Positions 1 to 13,363 of a DNA stretch of 64,000 bases are shown here, piece by piece. Position numbers and translations under genes: made by a program. The stretch's first letter is position 1. Each line of letters begins with the position of its first letter. The stretch spans positions 1,065,041 to 1,129,040 of the forward strand of contig OX243822.1 in assembly GCA_945859605.1 (NCBI GenBank), written 5' to 3'. Below the pieces are notes generated by a model that worked only from the letters and a program-made list of their open reading frames with translations, did no database searches and was not told the DNA's origin. The DNA comes from Lumbricus rubellus (lineage: Eukaryota > Annelida > Clitellata > Crassiclitellata > Lumbricidae).

Positions 1-44
<44 letters not shown>
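1..44. repeat. (AG)n microsatellite
   Basis: Pure AG dinucleotide repeat at the left edge; it probably continues outside the window. Confidence 0.97.
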
Positions 45-47
<3 letters not shown>

Positions 48-889
48 GGCTCAAACGTATAATACATAGAGTAGACAGGTGGGGTTGACGTATATTTCTG
101 ACGTAGATCTTAGTGAGATCGGAAGATCAGGATTATTAATACTTGCTGCTTAACGACGACCCTGCCATAACAAGAAATAACTGACGTTGCCCTCCTCAGT
201 CATCTACGCTTTGGACTGACGCTACCGTAAGGCGGGGGAAAATATCAAGAGCGGATGAAGCAAGGATGCCCTTGGTAAGGTGGTGGGCGTAGGCCTACAA
301 GGTAAAAGGAACATGCTGTCCAGTTTGCTGAGAACACACCTGTTAAACACCTTTAAAAATATGACAAGTAGTGCTATATAAGTGTGTGACACCGTCATCA
401 ATTAATTCCATGCCACAACATTAATTTGGCCTACGTGTTGCTAGATATGCATTATTACTAAACTAGATAGGGAACGCCACATTGCTTAGAAATATTTCTG
501 CTTGGTAAGGGGCGTACGTAAAAATTTACTTATACGTACGTATGTGTGTTCTACGCTGCTACGCAGATGCTACTTATAAGATCATGGTTGTTTATACATC
601 TGACTTTGATGTCAATTTTCGTCGGTTGGTGGCGTTTGTGGGGGCCGGCGTGAAGGGAGGCTGGGGTGGGTGGGTGGTGGTGGTGGGTGGTGAAAAGGAT
701 AAACAACCCACCTGTTGACTGTAGCCACCTAGCGATGGGTTTGAGAGGAAGCAGATGGATGAAAGAGATGAGAGACTAAGTAAGAGTCGACGCATAGAAA
801 AATAGACAACGTCTATGAAAAATTATGTATCTCTCTTGGCTTGTGCCGAGCTGCGATCATTCAAAGCAGCCGGTCTATTCCGTATGTCC
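45..889. other. No gene recognised
   Basis: No coding signal is supported here. The stretch holds one minus-strand copy of the TATATA/AAAGGTGT dispersed motif (342-381) and a G/T-rich tract near 640-695. The open frame through that tract is low-complexity. Confidence 0.5.
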
Positions 890-1350
890 GTGTGTCTGTC
901 TGTCTGTCTGTATGTGTGTCTGTGAGTCTGACTTATTACATTGGAAGTTGTTTATAATCAAATTTCATTCACTTAAACTGGATAGTAATACAAAAAAGAG
1001 GTGTCTGAAAGTCTTCTCCTTCCCTCTGTTATTCAGGTTCAAGAAATTTTATGGAGTTGATGTGGTCACTATAAGAGCTTCAATACCGTAACCAAAGAAT
1101 CTGCTCCAGCATTGTGTGTCTGTCTCACTGTGCGTCCGTCTATATGTCTGTCTGTGCTTCCGTTTGTCTTCCGTCTGTCGGTGTGTTCATGTATCGGTCT
1201 GTCTGTGTCTGTCAGACAGACAGACACAGACAGACAGACAGACACGAACATGTCTGTCTGTATGTCTTTGTATCCGTCCGTCCGTCCGTCCATACATCCA
1301 TCCATTCATCCATCCATTCATCCATCCATTCATCCATCCATCCATTCATT
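890..1350. repeat. (TCTG)n and (TCCA/TTCA)n microsatellites
   Basis: Imperfect TCTG/TCCG tetranucleotide repeats at 890-925 and 1105-1270 are followed by a TCCATCCATTCA-type array (1290-1350). Near 1205-1245 the TCTG array switches to its complement CAGA, giving a local inverted repeat. Cys/Val/Ser-rich frames across it are artefacts. Confidence 0.9.
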
Positions 1351-2116
1351 CAAATGCTTTCATTGTTTTCATTGTCTCCATCGCTGTTCTTGCCCTACTT
1401 CCTCTCCTCCTTTTCCTCCATCTTCCACACTTCCCCCGTCTCCCCCACTTGAACACCCCTCCCAAATGCGACATACAAAATCTTCTATTACGCGCGGGGC
1501 AAATTCAAACGGTGTGGGGCTCATGGCGCGTGGGGTGGTGGTGCTGCTCTTCCCTCGCTTAATGGAAACGGGAAATAAATCATAGACGTATAAGCTGGAC
1601 ACCCGCATTTAGATTCGACTTCAGATTATAACTCTCTTCCGCTTCTTCCGACACCGAAACCCCCGTTCGCCGGACTTATATAAATCAAAGAGCGGACGCG
1701 TCGGAGGTCCGCGCGCCAACGAAATCGGAAACGCGCGATTACTGGTAAGATGTCGCTATTTCAATTTTCCTATTCCCTAGCAACAGCCGGTTAGCGATCG
1801 TCGGAACTCACGTCTCAGGTCGACTATGGACCGCCGTGATTTATAGCGGAAGATAACGACGCCTTTGTGTGGCCATAGTGTCTGCTCGATTCAGATATTT
1901 CTCATCTTATCTGATCTTACGAAATGCCGTTGTTATGATTTTCATGGTTTTTGGATTTTAAGTGAAATTGAAAGTTTAGCACTTATGAGTGTTCGTGAAT
2001 TGGAAAAATAAAAAAAATAATTTCCGCGTGCAATAATGCAACAATTCCAAGTCACATTGACCTGGCAGGCAATGATGAAGCAGATTCTTTGGTTATTGAA
2101 GCTCTTATAGTGACCA
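1351..2116. other. No gene recognised
   Basis: A pyrimidine-rich stretch (1375-1460) and then apparently unique sequence. No exon with credible splice sites or domain signature was found on either strand. Confidence 0.4.
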
Positions 2117-2302
2117 GTGATGACGGCATGCGGTGAGGGAAGGAGAAGATGCGGAAGACCTAGGAAGAAATGGTTGGATGAGGTACAGGAAAAGTCTGGC
2201 ATGAGACTGGAGGAGCTACGAGAGGCGACTAGAGAGAGGAGACGTTGGAGAGAATACACCAAGGCTTTCGCCAGAGCTCCAGAAGCTGACGGCACCAGGT
2301 GA
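2117..2302 (+). pseudogene. C-terminal fragment of a non-LTR retrotransposon RT ORF
   Basis: About 60 codons encode a Gly-Arg-Pro-Arg-Lys-Lys-Trp-Leu-Asp motif and then a charged segment with RRRWREYTKAF. This is the usual extreme C-terminus of RTE/jockey-type LINE polyproteins, after the RT domain. Nothing of the RT domain lies upstream, and the frame is closed by a stop just before. It is a 5'-truncated, dead copy. Confidence 0.7.
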
Positions 2303-2920
2303 CCAGGTGATAGTGACCAAATTAACTCCATAAATTTCTTGAACCTGAATAACAGATGGAAAGAGAAAACTCTTACACGCCTCTTTTTTGCATTACTATT
2401 GAGTATAAGAAAGAAACGTGAATAAAATTTGATTATAATGGATTACCTCTATGCGACTTCCAATGTAATACTACAATAATTATGATAACGTCATTGACAG
2501 TCCCTTCCTGAGAAAGTTAGGAGGGTGACATATGCGACACCTGTTACAGTAGGCAGCATAATAATTATTATGCCATTAGGTACAGAAAATTCGACTTCCA
2601 ACGGGTCACAAAGCAGAGTAGCTGTTAAGGTGGGGTCATTTAGTATGTGAATAATATTAAGGGGATGGGACGACTCAGTGTCCGCGCTGTAGTCGGACGC
2701 GCTTCTCAATAGAGATTCATTCATTCATTCAGAGCATTTATATAGCGCCCCTTCAGAAACTACTCAGAGGCGCTCCCAGCGCAACTACGAACAAAGAAAA
2801 AGGACTTGAGGGACTTGTAGATTGTAGAACCCAGCCGGATGGACCACAAGTAGAGAGCGAAGCGTAACCGGGAGGTCGTTGAGATCTTTAAAGGGCGCTA
2901 CAGCAAGTGCGCATACATAC
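2303..2920. other. Intergenic; LINE/SINE 3'-tail fragment
   Basis: Positions 2728-2775 carry the shared LINE/SINE 3'-tail motif in reverse orientation (ATATAGCGCCCCTTC, then CAGAGGCGCTCC), preceded by a short ATTC repeat. A partial forward SINE end lies near 2880-2912, just before the TA repeat. No gene is seen. Confidence 0.5.
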
Positions 2921-4284
<1,364 letters not shown>

Positions 4285-4496
4285 GTGCACTTGTTACAGC
4301 GCCCCTTCTAGAAATCTACTCAGAAGCGTTCCCGAATACAACGCGGACACTGAATCTGAGTTTCACACCAAAGCACTCAGCAATTGCGAGTGAAGAACCT
4401 GTTGATGGTCCCATCTCGGCGGCTTGATGTAGATTCGAACCATGCAACCCTCCGGCTGCAAGGCAACGAATGTACCCACTACACCACCGCGCCCCT
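4285..4496 (-). mobile_element. tRNA-derived SINE, family A
   Basis: Read on minus, it starts with a GGGGCGCGGTGGTGTAGTGG-type head and has a pol III B-box-like GGTTCGAATC segment. A conserved body follows (CAATTGC, AGTCCTTCACT-like) and it ends in a GGAGCGCCTCTGAG / GGGGCGCT stem-like tail. About 210 bp, moderately diverged. Confidence 0.85.
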
Positions 4497-4814
4497 CGTA
4501 CTACGATCGATATAAGTTTTGGATGGAAATAAATTTTAAAAAACGAATAAAGAAAACATAGAAAAACTGCTGAAGAAAGATGAGTGAGACCTAAAAATTC
4601 TAAAGAAAGTACAAAAGCAAATTGACATTGTAAATTATCTTTGAATGCGTTGTTTACAATTATAAACCACAACCCAGAAACTTGCATACATGATTGCTGA
4701 ACCTCTCTTTTAAAATTGTACAGGTTGCTGCCTGTAGACACCATCATAACGTTCTTAAATGACGCCTTTTAAATTAGTGACGATCAAAGAAAATTTAATT
4801 TTCTCTATTTTCCC

Positions 4815-4935
4815 GGTAGTAGTAGTAGTTGCAGTTTAATGTCACTGTGTGGTAAGAAAGACAATTAGGGACGTCCTCCTCCTTTATTCAGGCTTCGGAC
4901 TGGCCCTGGCAGAGTGCGACCAGAGACGGAGTTTG
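4815..4935 (-). mobile_element. SINE-like repeat, family B
   Basis: Read on minus it has a CTGCCAGTGCCAGTC-like body, GAGGAGGACGTC, a conserved CACAGTGACATTAAACTG segment and a (CTA)n-type tail. Other copies lie at 12.75, 15.9, 28.4, 33.2, 37.9, 38.7, 56.0 and 63.2 kb. Confidence 0.75.
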
Positions 4936-5011
4936 CAATTCCAACGGTTTTATTGGTCACACCATGAACTGTCTGTCTCCAAATGCATTTTAACTCTGTT
5001 TTTGTCGCATC

Positions 5012-5042
5012 TCTAATGCAAGCACTTAATGCTTGCATTAGA
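5012..5042. repeat. Perfect short palindrome
   Basis: A 13-bp arm TCTAATGCAAGCA and its exact complement are separated by 5 nt. No ORF or known element is associated. Confidence 0.85.
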
Positions 5043-5464
5043 GTTGCAATATTTATACCCAAAAAATTATCGTTCACAGTAACTGCCTTTGTGGTCATAA
5101 ACTACATGTAACTATAAAAGTCGTTTTCGATCAGGGTTGCACGATAGCTTTGGAGTCAGGCATGTCCAGAGATTCTGCCGTAGTCCCATATAACTTTAGA
5201 AAACACCATTTGAATTCATAAAAAAGGATTAGTTATCATTGAACACAATAATATTATTATCCTCACAGTTTCTAGTCATTCATGCCTGCCTTGATATTCT
5301 ATGTTAAATAATTATTACGCGAAAGTATTATGGACAAGGGGAAGTCGAATCAACCCTGCGGTGTAATTATGTTTCCTTAATATGATTCGGTAGCATCGAT
5401 ATAAAGGTGTTTTATGGCAGCGTTCTGTTGTGCCTCCAAGGGCTTTGACTAGCAACGGTCAATC

Positions 5465-5520
5465 TTGTAGAATAACTCATAAGTAAGTCATTGACATTGA
5501 CTTATGAGTTACTCTACACT
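5465..5520. repeat. Imperfect hairpin
   Basis: The arm GTAGAATAACTCATAAGT and its near-complement ACTTATGAGTTACTCTAC are separated by about 16 nt. It could be a tiny MITE or a chance fold-back. Confidence 0.65.
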
Positions 5521-6184
5521 ATGTACTCGTGACTCGGAATTTGGAAGTTGTGTGCATGAAATTACAAGTTAGATGCGTTTCCAAATGTCGTTTTGACAAT
5601 GTATCAGGAGATATTATTGTTGATTTGGAATCGTGTGGGAGCTCTTTTGAAGTATCTCTGTTGAACGGCCAATAATCCGACCTCAAGACCATTGCGCACA
5701 TTATCGTCTCTGATTTTCAAGAAGCTCTGCCGATGTTCTTGGTAAAAGTACTTAGTTGTTGACCGCGTCTGAACGCTACAATTTCAATATATTCGGGTGC
5801 CTAAGACCCTATAGGTATCAAAACGCACCTATTCCCATTGTCCGGAGACGTTCCGAAGATTTTATATTAATTGTCTAAAATGTATAGGAAATCCCATGCC
5901 ACTCTAATAATAATAGGAAAATCAGTCAAACATAGCGACCATAATTATATTTCTTTTCATGCGTAGCAAATTAATGCATGCCAGTGATCGTTTCTAGCAG
6001 TTTGAACACTCTCCTTAAACACCATTAAAATGCAATTATATCATTCTATATAATAGCAGGGATTGGGTTAGAATTCATTCTTTGACGTTTCAGCTATTAT
6101 AGCATTGTAAAAATAAGATATACAGGGAAAAAACGAATGAAATGGAAAACATTTATTTATTTGCTTTTATTTATTTATTTGCTT

Positions 6185-6223
<39 letters not shown>

Positions 6224-6974
6224 TTTTATTTACTGAGAATTTGTTATAGCGCTCCTTCAAGTTTCTAATCAGAAGCGCTTCCAGTTCAACCCCGGTCAAA
6301 TAAGACAGTCTTAAGAAGAGAAAGAAATGAAATATATATAGAAAGGCCAATATGTATTTGAAAAAATGACATAAAATTATTTTTTGAAAAAATGACATGA
6401 AATTAATTTTTGAAAGATGCCGATTACAATATTATACAACAACCCTTGAAATTAAAAAAACAAACAACTAAAGACACCAAGAGCCATTGCTGTCATAATA
6501 TCTATCGTTAAACTAACCAACGTAGATTGAATGTAGGTGAAGCCTACCTTTACAACGTTTTAACGACTCAATATAAATCGACAGCCAGTTATCAAATTAT
6601 AATTGAAATAATTGGCGATGTTCCGTAGACACAAGTAGCAAGCATGATCATTATTATTATTCTATTTTTATCGCACTGTTGGTCGTGATGCTTTACCTTA
6701 AACGTAAATGTATTGTATTGTATTGTATTGTATCTATACATTTATATAGCGCCTCTCACAGTGAACACCAATCAAGCTACACGCACCGTGACGCACTTTT
6801 GTGGTCCCAACGAGCGTAACTATAACTATTACCCAGTCGGGAATCGGGATGAAATTGTTAAACTAAAATTAGAGAACATTACATGTAAATGTTCAGTCAA
6901 CTCTTTCATAGATTACAAATAATATTATTAACAATTTTGAATTTTAAATGAATGATTAATTTTTGTTACTTTTA
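5521..6974. other. No gene; (TTTA)n and tail fragments
   Basis: AT-rich sequence with a (TTTA)n tract (6147-6235) that abuts a reverse LINE/SINE 3'-tail fragment (6238-6285). A second tail fragment (6735-6760) abuts a (TATTG)n tract. No coding exon is supported. Confidence 0.5.
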
Positions 6975-7080
6975 ACGGCACACACGTACAATGTTAGCGC
7001 GATATGTTTGTTTGTCTGTGCGTTTGTCTGCGAGTCTCTGTCTGTTGGCTTGACTGTGTGTTTCTCTGTCTGCCTCTCTA

Positions 7081-7115
<35 letters not shown>

Positions 7116-7255
7116 GTATGTCGCTCTGCTTCTCTGTCTGTCTATCTGTCTGTTTGACTGCCTGACAGTTTTCGAGCCTTTTTGTCTGTCTGTGTGCCTC
7201 TCTATCTCCCTGTCTGCCTCTTCGTGTGTTCGTCTATCTGTCTTTCTATCATGAG
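6975..7255. repeat. (TCTG)n-rich microsatellite
   Basis: Imperfect TCTG/TCTA/TGCC repeats, purest at 7080-7110. Resumes at 7500-7565 after an interrupting MITE-like insertion. Confidence 0.85.
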
Positions 7256-7416
7256 CGGAGTTTGGTTTCCGTTGGGGGGGGGGGGGGGGGGCTAATGCCT
7301 TCTTGGAGGGGCTAAGCCCGGAAACGATACCACTATCATGGCAAAAAAAACTTAATCTGGGCCTTCTGGGGGGGGGGGGGGCTAGCCCCCTAGCCTCTGA
7401 TAAACTCCGCCCATGC
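7254..7416. mobile_element. MITE-like element with G-run interior
   Basis: Flanks are near-perfect inverted repeats: ATGAGCGGAGTTT on the left and its complement AAACTCCGCCCAT on the right. Inside are two long G runs (about 7267-7290 and 7370-7381) and GGGGCTA/TAGCCCC half-palindromes. About 160 bp, no ORF; it interrupts a TCTG repeat. Confidence 0.65.
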
Positions 7417-7499
7417 TGTCTATCTTTATAACTATTATCTCGGCCTGTCTTTTTTATGTCGTTGTAATTTCTTCCCTATCTTATTATCTTCGCGTATGC

Positions 7500-7565
7500 T
7501 TGCATGTCTGTCTGTCTGTCTGTCTATCTGTCTATCTGTCTGTCTATCTGTCTGTCTGTCTGCCT
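7500..7565. repeat. (TCTG/TCTA)n microsatellite
   Basis: Runs close to the polypyrimidine tract of the splice acceptor at 7616. Confidence 0.9.
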
Positions 7566-7616
7566 TTCTGTGTGATCGTCTATCTCTACTCTTAATTACT
7601 CTTTCAATTCTTCCAG

Positions 7617-8072
7617 TCGAAGATTCTCGCAGTGGTTCCTGCGCCCCTAGCGGCGGCACCGCAACCTCATCCACCGGTCATCAAGGGGTCAACGGTGGCA
7701 GTGGTCAATTCAGATCGCACGGCTACCTGTCCAGCTACATCGCACAGCAGACTGGACACGGGTCATCGAAATGCCCGTGGGTCATACGGGTCAAACCGGG
7801 TCAACGAATCGACCTCTACGTACTGGACTTCTCCCTTGGGACGCGCTACAGGGTCGACGACCGGGGTGGAGTAGGAGGTCAAGGCTCAGCGCCCGAGTAC
7901 TGCCACATCTACGCTACGGTGACGGAGGGTGACAGGTCAAGAGAGTTCACTGTCTGTGCTGGACCAGAGAGGGAGAAGCTGACCTACTCGTCGCTGACCA
8001 GTCACGTGACCATCCGACTGACCGAGCATCTGGTCAAGGATCCGTCGGTCAACTTCATGGTCAAGTATATCG
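7617..8072 (+). CDS. Exon of CUB-sushi transmembrane protein: CUB domain
   Basis: First recognisable exon of a plus-strand cell-surface protein. Splice acceptor TTCTTCCAG precedes 7617 and donor GTAGGT follows 8072; it enters with 2 nt and leaves in phase 1. The 151 codons form a whole CUB domain: Cys near the start, a Gly-rich FRSHGYLSSY turn, KCPWVIRVKPGQRIDL (second Cys and the hydrophobic strand), YCHIYATVTEG, FTVCAGP, and a final VNFMVKYIG strand. That gives the four CUB cysteines. CUB domains are extracellular beta-sandwiches mediating protein or Ca-dependent ligand binding. The upstream frame through TCTG repeats is not credible coding, so the signal-peptide exon(s) must lie farther 5' and were not found. 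The ligand is unknown. Confidence 0.85.
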
Positions 8073-8401
8073 GTAGGTGGTCATTCCACCGGATCGAGTG
8101 CAGTATGCCCATTAATCTGGATGACAATGTCTACATAAATTCGTTTGAAAATAATTATAATAACATATGATTCCTATTTAGAGGTGTCCATTGTTCACTG
8201 CTCTTTTGACGTATGTTTCAGTTCTCTAGCGAAATCTTCTGGTCGCGGGGACCGTTTACACCAGTTAAGGATTATACGAACACAGAGCTCTTAAGAGCAC
8301 CAATACTTAAGTTGACGTATAATTGGAGATTATAAATAAAAATAATTAAGACCGTTTTAAAGGTATCTGTAAATCTTTCATCAATAATAAATACACAATC
8401 A

Positions 8402-8402
8402 T

Positions 8403-8434
<32 letters not shown>

Positions 8435-8464
8435 ACACACAAACGCACACGCACACGCACACGC

Positions 8465-8496
<32 letters not shown>

Positions 8497-8650
8497 GCGC
8501 GCACGCACGCACGCACACACACACACACACACACGCACGCACACACACACACACACAAACAAACGCACGCACGCACGCAAGCACACGCATATATACGCAC
8601 ACACAATATACACACACACACATATATATATACATATATATATATATACA
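8402..8650. repeat. (CA)n/(CGCA)n then (TA)n microsatellite
   Basis: Intronic CA repeat with CGCA interruptions, passing into TA repeats at 8620-8650. Cys/Val frames across it are artefacts. Confidence 0.95.
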
Positions 8651-8675
8651 CATAGTTATTATTGTACGTAGGCTA

Positions 8676-8826
8676 TGTGCACATGCTATAGCGCCCCTTC
8701 AAGCTCTCTTATCAGAGGCGCTCCGAGAATGCAGCGCGGACACTGCACGAGGTTTCACGCCGAAGCGATGAGCAATTGCGAGTGAAGGACTTGCCCATGG
8801 ACCTTTACGCGGTGACTTGACGTGGC
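8676..8826 (-). mobile_element. SINE family A, 5'-truncated
   Basis: Reverse-oriented copy in an intron. The 3' tail (GGAGCGCCTCTGATAAGAG then GGGGCGCTATAGC) and the CAATTGCTCA body are intact; the tRNA-like head is replaced by a (GGT)n-like tract before the pentanucleotide array. Confidence 0.8.
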
Positions 8827-8886
8827 GGTTGTGGTGGTGGTGGTTGGGGTGGTGGTTGAGGTGGTAGTGTTGGTGGTGCTGGTTGT

Positions 8887-9584
8887 TTGCATTGCATAGC
8901 ATTGCATTGCATAGCATTGCATAGCATTGCATTGCATTGCATAGCATTGCATTTCATAGCATTGCATTGCATTGCATAGCATTGCATTGCATTGCATTGC
9001 ATAGCATTGCATTGCAGAGCATTGCATTGCATTGCATAGCATTGCATTGAATAGCATTGCATAGCATTGCATAGCATTGCATTGCATTGCATTGCATTGC
9101 ATAGCATTGCATTGCATTGCATTGCATTGCTTTGCATTGCATAGCATTGCATTGCATTGCATTGCATTGCATTGCATCGCATTGTATCGCATTGCATAGC
9201 ATTGCATTGCATAGCATTGCATTGCATTGCATAGCATTGCATTGCAGAGCATTGCATTGCATTGCATAGCATTGCATTGCATAGCATTGCATAGCATTGC
9301 ATTGCATTGCATAGCATTGCATTGCATTGCATAGCATTGCATTGCAGAGCATTGCATTGCATTGCATAGCATTGCAAAGCATAGCATAGCATTGCATTGC
9401 ATAGCATTACATTGCATAGCATTGCATTGCATAGCATTGCATTGCATAGCATTACATTGCATAGCATTGCATTGCATTGCATAGCATTGCATTGCAGAGC
9501 ATTGCATTGCATTGCATAGCATTGCATTGCATTGCATTGCATAGCATTGCATTGCATTGCATTGCATAGCATTGCATTGCATTG
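8887..9584. repeat. (TTGCA)n pentanucleotide satellite, about 700 bp
   Basis: TTGCA units with TAGCA variants form higher-order blocks: the same variant pattern (including GCAGAGCATTGC) recurs several times, for example near 9010, 9245, 9345 and 9490. It ends only a few bases before the acceptor of the CCP exon. It reads open in several frames as (NAMQC)n-like peptides, which is a repeat artefact. Confidence 0.97.
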
Positions 9585-9593
9585 TCTTTGTAG

Positions 9594-9749
9594 CAACCGG
9601 ATGTGCTGACCTCGTGACGCCGAAGAACGCGTGGATAAGTCGTGTGAATGACCGAGTGACAGTCACGTGCAACTTCACGTCACACACGTGGCATCTTGTC
9701 TGCAAAGGAGACACGTGGATTGGAAAGGATGCCAGCGACTGCGATAAAG
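9594..9749 (+). CDS. Exon of CUB-sushi transmembrane protein: CCP/sushi module
   Basis: A 156-nt phase 1-1 exon, the usual phase of complement-control-protein modules. Acceptor TCTTTGTAG, donor GTGAGA. It encodes about 52 residues with the four expected cysteines (TGCADL, VTCNFT, HLVCKG, SDCDK) and the conserved Trp between Cys3 and Cys4 (GDTWIG). An N-glycosylation sequon lies at CNFTSH. The reading frame joins exactly to the CUB exon and the stalk exon. CCP modules are extracellular interaction units. The short length suggests a compact or slightly divergent sushi fold. Confidence 0.85.
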
Positions 9750-9779
9750 GTGAGACATTGTGTTGATTCGGTGATAACA

Positions 9780-9872
9780 ATAATTATATATTTATATATA
9801 ATTATATATATATATAATTATTTATATATACCTGTATATATATATATATATATATACATATATATTTATAGT
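9780..9872. repeat. (TA)n-rich tract
   Basis: Imperfect TA/TTA repeats within the intron. Confidence 0.85.
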
Positions 9873-10198
9873 ATACTGCTTTTCTATGAAAACACGTATG
9901 TAATTTTATGTAAATATTTCCATATGATTGTCTGTTTTTTGTTTGCTAGAGTCTGCAGTTCTACATTGGAGAACGAAAAAGATCAAATAGAGAAACATAT
10001 ACATGTAGTCTGTGTTGTCTGTCTGCCTGTCTGTCTGTCTGAGTCTTTCTGTTTCACTCTTCTACTTTCTATCTCTGTGTCTGTCGAATCTTTAGGTTTG
10101 TATGTCTGCTTGAGGTACCTGTTACACTTTCGCAGTTGACCGACTCTTGTACAAGGTACTTGCGGTACTCATTCGATACTTGATTTATTTTCTGTTAG

Positions 10199-10246
10199 GA
10201 GCATTGACGGATAAAATCATTCACAGTCCACCATTTCCAGCTTATG
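10199..10246 (+). CDS. Exon of CUB-sushi transmembrane protein: stalk
   Basis: A 48-nt phase 1-1 micro-exon between acceptor TTTCTGTTAG and donor GTGAGT. It encodes about 16 residues (LTDKIIHSPPFPAY), a short Pro-containing extracellular stalk between the CCP module and the membrane helix. Its support is the exact phase fit with both neighbours rather than a domain. Confidence 0.7.
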
Positions 10247-10320
10247 GTGAGTAGAACATCGCCACAACGACACAATTATGATAACAATTCTTACAGTACA
10301 ACGAAAATGACTAGGACTGT

Positions 10321-10994
<674 letters not shown>

Positions 10995-11094
10995 GTGTCA
11001 TTGACAGTGAAAACAAGATTGAGGCGCTGTGACTATAGCGATCCTACCGAAGGATTAGTCAACAAAGTCTAATCCTGGTCAATCTGTCTGTGAA

Positions 11095-11480
11095 TAAAGA
11101 CACAGACAAAGACAGAAACAGAAACAGAGACATAGACAGTTAGAGACAGACACAGGCACAGGCACAGACAGAGGCAGAGACAGGGACAGAAACAGAGGCA
11201 GAGGCAGAGACAGGAACAGAGACAGAGACAGAAACATAGGCAGAGACAGAGGCATAAACAGAGACAGAAACAGAAACATAGGCAGAGGCAGATACATAAA
11301 CAGAGGCAGATGCAGATATAAAGACAGAAACATAGACAGAGACAGAGACATAGACAAAGACAAAAACCGAGCCAAAGGCAGAGACAGGGACATAAACAGA
11401 GACAGAAACAAAAACACAGGATCAAGTAGAGACAGATGCAAATACACAAACAAACGGACAGACACGCAGACAGACAGACA
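11095..11480. repeat. (ACAGAG)n-like purine-rich repeat
   Basis: Degenerate ACAGAG/ACAGAA/GGCAGA hexanucleotides in the intron before the transmembrane exon. Confidence 0.9.
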
Positions 11481-11793
11481 AATCGAGGTTAATGAGTGCA
11501 TAGATATTTTTCTTCGGTCAGCCCATTTAATTAGCTCGTAACGTGTGAAAGCGATTATCCGGGTCTCTGGTCTTCTATGCGAACGCCTGCACTCCCTTGT
11601 GGCTGTTCCACTGATCCACCACGCCCCTCGGGAGGAATAATTCCCGACGTAGACTCATAAACAACAGCATTGGGTGTGGAAAGAGGGGAGAGCGGGTCAC
11701 GTTGGCACACACCGGCGTGTGAGTCGTGTGACTTGCTACTTCGTGGGCGTAATTGTATTTATGCGTGTTTGCATGTATGTTTGTGTGTATCAC

Positions 11794-11998
<205 letters not shown>

Positions 11999-12146
11999 AA
12001 GCATGTACGCATAATATGCTAGTCCGAATGCATGCATGAAAGCGTCTGTAAGCATAAATACGATATATTGTGGACATCATTGCAGTAATAAAAAATGTAT
12101 TTATGTTTTTAAGATGGTTAAATAATTTTTTTAATTTTTATTTTAG

Positions 12147-12231
12147 GTCTTGTGATGGCTGTGGTCATTGGAGTTTTCATTGGAGCAGTTTGTGGCTTTT
12201 CTCTCCTTGCAGCGGTTCTTTGGTGCAAAAG
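12147..12231 (+). CDS. Exon of CUB-sushi transmembrane protein: membrane helix
   Basis: Acceptor TTTTATTTTAG, donor GTATGC; enters in phase 1, leaves in phase 2. It encodes a single hydrophobic helix (MAVVIGVFIGAVCGF, then SLLAAVLW) followed by the cytosolic stop-transfer Cys-Lys-Arg. With the CUB and CCP modules upstream this makes a type I membrane protein. Confidence 0.85.
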
Positions 12232-12753
12232 GTATGCAACTTGCTGTAACAGCCCATAGATGTCGTTGAGCAATTATTCAAACTAGTAATAATTGTTAGT
12301 AGTTCAAATTACACACCTTTCGAACGATTTAGTCCGCTTCTATATATAAACTGAAAATTCTTAAACGTCAGCTATAAAATACATATACATCATACCAGCT
12401 AGCCTCCTATTGCACATGAGTTGGTTAAACAAAGCAAAATATGAAGTTCGGAATTTCTATTACACACCTTTAAAACCATTTTATCTAACTATAGCTATAG
12501 CTTTTCTAGTTTATTGTATTTTCTGTTATTGATATGTTGTCTTGAAGATATTAAATAATAATAATTTTATCTAATGTTATATATAAATAAATTGTGTTAA
12601 CCTTGCGAAAACGTTAGCCAACTTGGGGATGCCTCCACCACGAGGGTTGAAGATTACAGAAAGATTCATTTTATCAACAAAAATTAGTATCCTTTGAAAC
12701 ACTATTGTAGCCATAGTTACATACATGTAATTATCATTCGAATTTTCACATCT

Positions 12754-12876
12754 CGCCACTGGCTGCTCCCTGCCAGTGCCAGTCCAAAGCCTAGATAAAT
12801 GAGGAGGACGTCGCTAATGGTCCTTGATATCACACAGTGCATGACGTTAAACTGCAACTAGCCTACTGCTACTGCC
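12754..12876 (+). mobile_element. SINE-like repeat, family B
   Basis: Forward copy with CGCCACTGGCTG, CTGCCAGTGCCAGTCC, GAGGAGGACGTCGC, GACGTTAAACTGCAAC and a CTACTG-type tail, inside the intron. Confidence 0.75.
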
Positions 12877-13281
12877 TACTTGCACACAATTTTTCCGACG
12901 CAAACGGCCTCTGTTGCCATTAACTGTCGCTAAACCACGGAGTCCTCCTCCTTAAATAATATAACAAACCATTGTCAGTGACGATGATTGAAATTAGAAG
13001 TTTTTAATGATTTATTATCTCGAAGAATGGAATTAATTTAGTAGCGAAAATCAGAGAGAATTTTATAAATTATATAATTGTAGAAACAGAAACTTTTCAA
13101 ACGTAACATGTAAATATAATGTATTCCTTTTTTTTATTCTTATCAGACACTGAATAACGGAATCTGATTGTAACATGAATCTAACTATATACATTAAATT
13201 TTCACATAAAATATCAATATTTATGTCGTGATCATAATGGTGATAGCACATTCATAATCGGTGTAGATGTGGTTTTACCAG

Positions 13282-13363
13282 GCGGACGGAGGATCTGGCG
13301 ACACCTCGAAGAGACCTCGAACTCGTTCCAACAAGACCCAGCGAACTCGATCAGACCTGCAAG
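13282..13363 (+). CDS. Exon of CUB-sushi transmembrane protein: proximal tail
   Basis: Acceptor GTTTTACCAG, donor GTTCGC. Completes the Arg codon split at the previous donor and ends in phase 0. Encodes a charged juxtamembrane segment (RTEDLATPRRDLELVP, then TRPSELDQTCK). Called from splice sites and phase on both sides. Confidence 0.75.

Noticed and set aside
7496..7616. Translation start of gene 1 at the ATG before the CUB exon
   Set aside because: The frame before 7617 is TCTG repeat, and a good acceptor lies at 7615-7616, so the exon is internal. A true start with signal peptide must be upstream.
8887..9584. CRISPR-like array
   Set aside because: Units are contiguous pentanucleotides with no spacers, and the genome is eukaryotic.
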